The notes below the pieces were generated by a model. The model had not been told where the DNA came from. It searched no databases and saw nothing but the letters and a program-made list of their open reading frames with translations. A stretch of DNA of 64,000 nt, from assembly GCA_037833965.1 (NCBI GenBank), contig AP031352.1, forward strand, positions 7,606,501-7,670,500, written 5' to 3'. Origin of the DNA: Marchantia polymorpha subsp. ruderalis (taxonomy: Eukaryota > Streptophyta > Marchantiopsida > Marchantiales > Marchantiaceae). Both the position numbers and the translations under genes were made by a program. Below, piece after piece: positions 60,301 through 64,000 of the stretch (position 1 is the first letter of the stretch; each line of letters opens with the position of its first letter).

Positions 60301-63300
60301 CATACTTACTTTTTTGGATGATTCTTTTTATTCTTCTTGAGATTGTATGTATTGAAATTCAACAATACCTCATGGTATTGAATCTAGTCAATTTCAAAAA
60401 TTTGCTTCTCTATAGAAAAAAAATTCTAGTGTCTCATCATCAAAATAATTAAGTTGAATCACATTGGATGTTATTTGAGGAGAAAAAAAGGGTATAAAAA
60501 AACAGAGATTCAACTTCATGCTCATGCTCTTGAATGTTATTTAAAGAGATTGTTTCTATTACTATGAGATTCTTAAGTTTTTTTTGTTATTCTTTTTCTG
60601 GACATGAAAATATAATCTTTAAAAAAATAAACTTCAACTAAATAATTGTCACACCCTATTATTTTTCAGATCACTTTGACATAAAAAGATCTCATTATAA
60701 GTAAAAATTCAGTTTTAAATAATTTTCTTGGATAAAAAGAAATATGCATGACATACAAATATTATCAAATAGTTATAATCTTCCGGTTTTTTTAATATTT
60801 CAACTCAAATAAAAATATGTAAATATTCTACAAGATTGAAAAAGATTGTTCGATAACCTGCCATTTTCATAGATTCTGCCTAATACTCATGAGATAAACC
60901 TGATTAATTCAACTAACTCAATCAAATAATATATTATACACTCTAGTTGTGTTTGAGTATATCACCCCGCAATACCATTCTATTGTGAAATATATGTATA
61001 TGTTATAGTGAGATTAAATATATATATGTGTTTATATTTACAATACATTTCAAATTTTCCATAAGTGTACTTTTTCCATTTCTTGATTGCAAAATTTTCA
61101 TTTTCTTGTCATTTCACTCATCACAAGTAACATGAAATCACATACAAACATTGTCAACATTAAAATGCATAGACACAACCAACATCATACATACATGCTT
61201 CATTGTTTTAAGCTACATTCACAAGAAAAATCAAGACTTATGAAAAAACCCATGAGAGTTTTTGTGATTTCTATTATATTACGAACATTGAACCAACTTC
61301 AATAATTAAGATCAAGTTTATCTTATTTATTAAAAGATCTTATTTACCTACTAAAAATTTAACTATATATTTATGTAGTGAAGATTAGAAAATTTTATAA
61401 TCAAAATAATTATTTTGCAAAGATTTTTAGAGTGAAATCTAACATAATTCACTTATAAACTAGAGTTAATTAGGATAATATGGTAATCAAAACATGATTA
61501 AAATAAACAGACTAATTATTGCAATAAATGCACATATTAAATAAAATTTTAGCATACTTTGCTACAGATAAAAAAATATTGTTGGAGGTCACATTTTTTT
61601 CTTAGATCAATACTCTAGTCAATACGCTAGCTTAGAAATATCTCTTTTTAGTGGTTGCATTTTATTTTAGCTTGTACATCTACTTGTTATCAGCAAAAGT
61701 TTGATTTTTTGAAAATTTATTTATAAAATAATTGCATTTTACGATCCAAAGCAATCTTCAGTTCAAATTTTTGAAAAAAATTTCAGTTTTTTTCATTAAA
61801 AATAGGTACAAGATCATTGCATTGCAATAATCATAATCAATCTTAATATCATGATTTTAAAGAATGGTGAATAAGTTCATATTATATATTTTGTAGATGC
61901 TTTTATTTTATTTGATGATCTTCCACTAGAAATTTTTGCTTGAACTCTTTTGTTTGATATAATTATTTAACCATGCTGATAACAATTTTCTATCTCAATT
62001 CCTCTTAACTTTTTAATTTCTGTTCAATTTGTATGTTCATCTTGCATTACATAAATAAATAATAAATTTGAATTTTGATAACATAATTTGCCTCTGATAT
62101 TTCTCGGGAAACAGAAGAGGTTTTGAAAAACCTGATACAATGCTCAAAGGCCGAGATAGATCTTTCCGTTCTAAATAAATCAAAACAAAAACCCTAAACG
62201 CAGATCATTCTGGTTATCGCAGCAAACAAGAATTATCCTTATTATTTTGAGCAAACATCACAAAAAAAATTTTGATGTTGAAATTTATAACTGTGCTTTA
62301 TATGTGTTTACACTTAGTATGATCTTGGTGGAGTTTGGATACTCAAGAAAATTTATGTTTTGTTGTATGAACTTGACGCCTTTGGCAAGAGCAAGAGAAA
62401 AAAATGAGGCACAAGACGGCTCCAGCTTGTGTTACAATTTAAAATTTGCTATTGGTTTGTTGCTTGAAGCAATTATTTTGATTGTTTAGCAGAAAAAATG
62501 CCTTGCGCAGCAGATCAGCATCTACAATTATGTTTGATCACTTTATTTTCAAAGTCTTAGATTCATATAATTCGGGCCAACGTTTTCAAAATTTCAAAAT
62601 GATCTTGCATTCAAAGAACAATCTTCAAGGATCATGCGTATAGGGACTACCACAGTATAATATCTCTGGCACGACAAAGAAATTTTGACTTTAATTTTTG
62701 AAAAGCACTACCATCTTAGATTGAACTTGAGTCATATTTAACGTGACAAAGATTAAATCAAAAAAGAGTTGGATTGTGGTGTTTAGATTACATTTATTGA
62801 TTTGAAATGTGTCATCATCTAAAATTCTTGTTGTTAATTTTTTGGCATGTAAAGGTTTTGAGAATCTTTACACAAAATGGTAAAGTTTTTGAAAATCTTT
62901 AACTAGCTAACATATCCAAAAGTTTGAGTGAAACAATCACTAAAGCATCAAGGTTTTTCATGTGCAATTTAGCAGATTGATTGAATAAATACATAAAAAA
63001 ATTATAATTCTATATGTATGGATTGTGATGTGATATCTTGATGAGGTGATCAAACTATCTACAATCCTACATTTCAAAATACAACATCGTCATTGTCAAC
63101 ATTTAAAATACAATAATATGGATCAATTCAGGTGGAATGAATAAAACAATAAACTTCTTTTTTATAATCATTACAAGATTATATTAGCCAAAGAATAGAA
63201 AATGCAAGAAGATTCAAAAATAGTGAAATTTTAGCACTTGTAGACCCCAATTGCATAAACAAACATCAACAGCAAATGCAACAACATGTGACTTTTACGC

Positions 63301-63654
63301 TGATTTTTACTAAATTTATTTAAGATAGTTATTTGATAATTCATCATAATTTTAAAAGATTGTATTTCATTTACATGCTTATGTGTAAACACACGTGTAT
63401 ACAATTAGTCCACTCATCATTCAACATTAAAAAAATTCACACCCCAAAAAATTTGTAAACCTAAATTTTTCATTGATGAAACATCTTTTTAGACCAAGAC
63501 TTCAAAATTTTACTGCTATTTTCTGTTTGAAATATTTAAAAATTACCACGATAACTCATGATAATTACTTTTTAACTTGTTTTAATTATGATTTATATTT
63601 GCATATAGGACTACATCACTAAAAAATATAACATAAAAACTTGATTTAGCTTAA
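57301..63654. other. AT-rich repeat graveyard
   Basis: Stops in all frames and long A/T runs. Faint copia-like words such as LNLAEAFTKMI and EAEYASNY appear on the minus strand near 58,950-59,080, but in the wrong relative order for one element. No live feature is supported. Confidence 0.4.
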
Positions 63655-64000
63655 TGTTATCATCTTTAGTAAGTAAAGTTTACTAAATATATAGATATAA
63701 TTGCATTATATCATATGAATTATACGCATCACGTCAGCAATTTATGTGCAAGTATGTTAGTTAGTATTAGTTGAGAGCAATTCATAAGCAATTTGTGTGA
63801 TTGGTAGATTCATCCGTCATGTCATCAATAGGTAAGATCTTTATAAAAAATAGAAAAACCATTAAAACTATCTCTACTTTTTAGAGTTTTGTTCCATTTT
63901 TTAGTAACATACTCTCTTTATCTCTTGTGTTACACTTGATTACATCTTCTAAAAGATTTTTTGTTTATGGATTGAAATAGCAACTTGCTATTGGAAAAAT
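63655..64000 (+). mobile_element. Decayed copy of the nested gypsy LTR, cut by the window edge
   Basis: 63,655-63,934 begins TGTTATCATCTTTAG and ends CTCTTGTGTTACA. It follows the gypsy LTR at 2293-2712 through recognisable landmarks: the ACGTCAGCAAT repeats, the CCGTCATGTCATC stretch and the TCTTGTGTTACA end. It is about 280 bp instead of 420 because of deletions. Most substitutions are C-to-T or G-to-A. After the LTR the sequence still loosely follows the gypsy internal start, so an element probably continues past the window. Confidence 0.8.

Overview
This window is nuclear DNA of a land plant, most probably a moss or other bryophyte. The basis is three intron-rich plant genes with GT-AG introns, long AT-rich stretches full of decayed LTR retrotransposons, and a chromodomain Ty3/gypsy element primed by initiator tRNA-Met. 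The species cannot be fixed from the sequence alone. No bacterial-style operons, CRISPR arrays, tRNAs or rRNAs were seen.

Region 1 (about 570-18,467) is one large minus-strand LTR retrotransposon with two later insertions. Its domain order is gag (two zinc knuckles), aspartic protease, a C5-cytosine DNA methyltransferase (DNMT), reverse transcriptase, RNase H, a partly deleted integrase and a C-terminal PHD finger. Nested in it are a complete but dead plus-strand chromodomain Ty3/gypsy element (2293-8383; 420-bp LTRs, target duplication CTTGT) and an 840-bp solo LTR (12,591-13,430) inside gag. Removing either insertion brings the outer reading frame back into register. An 18-bp perfect hairpin directly follows the gag stop codon. 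The 3.4-kb leader holds traces of an unrelated protein and an A-rich tract. The DNMT-plus-PHD element is the most notable object in the window.

Region 2 (18.5-31 kb) carries a two-exon LRAT-domain gene on the minus strand (21,464-23,017). AT-rich copia graveyards flank it, and a small terminal-inverted-repeat element with a GC-rich core lies at 28.6-29.2 kb.

Region 3 (32,142-35,342) is a five-exon plus-strand gene for a multi-membrane-span RING-H2 ubiquitin ligase, preceded by a GC-rich leader with a GA microsatellite.

Region 4 (35.3-43.7 kb) is intergenic, with several palindromes, an inverted-repeat unit, a 79-bp tandem duplication and a probable LTR-element 5' relic.

Region 5 (43,737-51,278) is a 20-exon minus-strand gene for a 698-residue secretory-pathway protein. 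It has a signal peptide, a J-like domain without HPD, tandem thioredoxin-like folds and one C-terminal membrane span.

Region 6 (51.3-64 kb) is AT-rich repeat graveyard. It includes a hAT-like transposase relic (53.9-55.2 kb) and, at the right edge, a heavily C-to-T-decayed sister copy of the nested gypsy LTR. The host genes are not functionally linked to each other; they are separate islands among methylation-decayed transposons.
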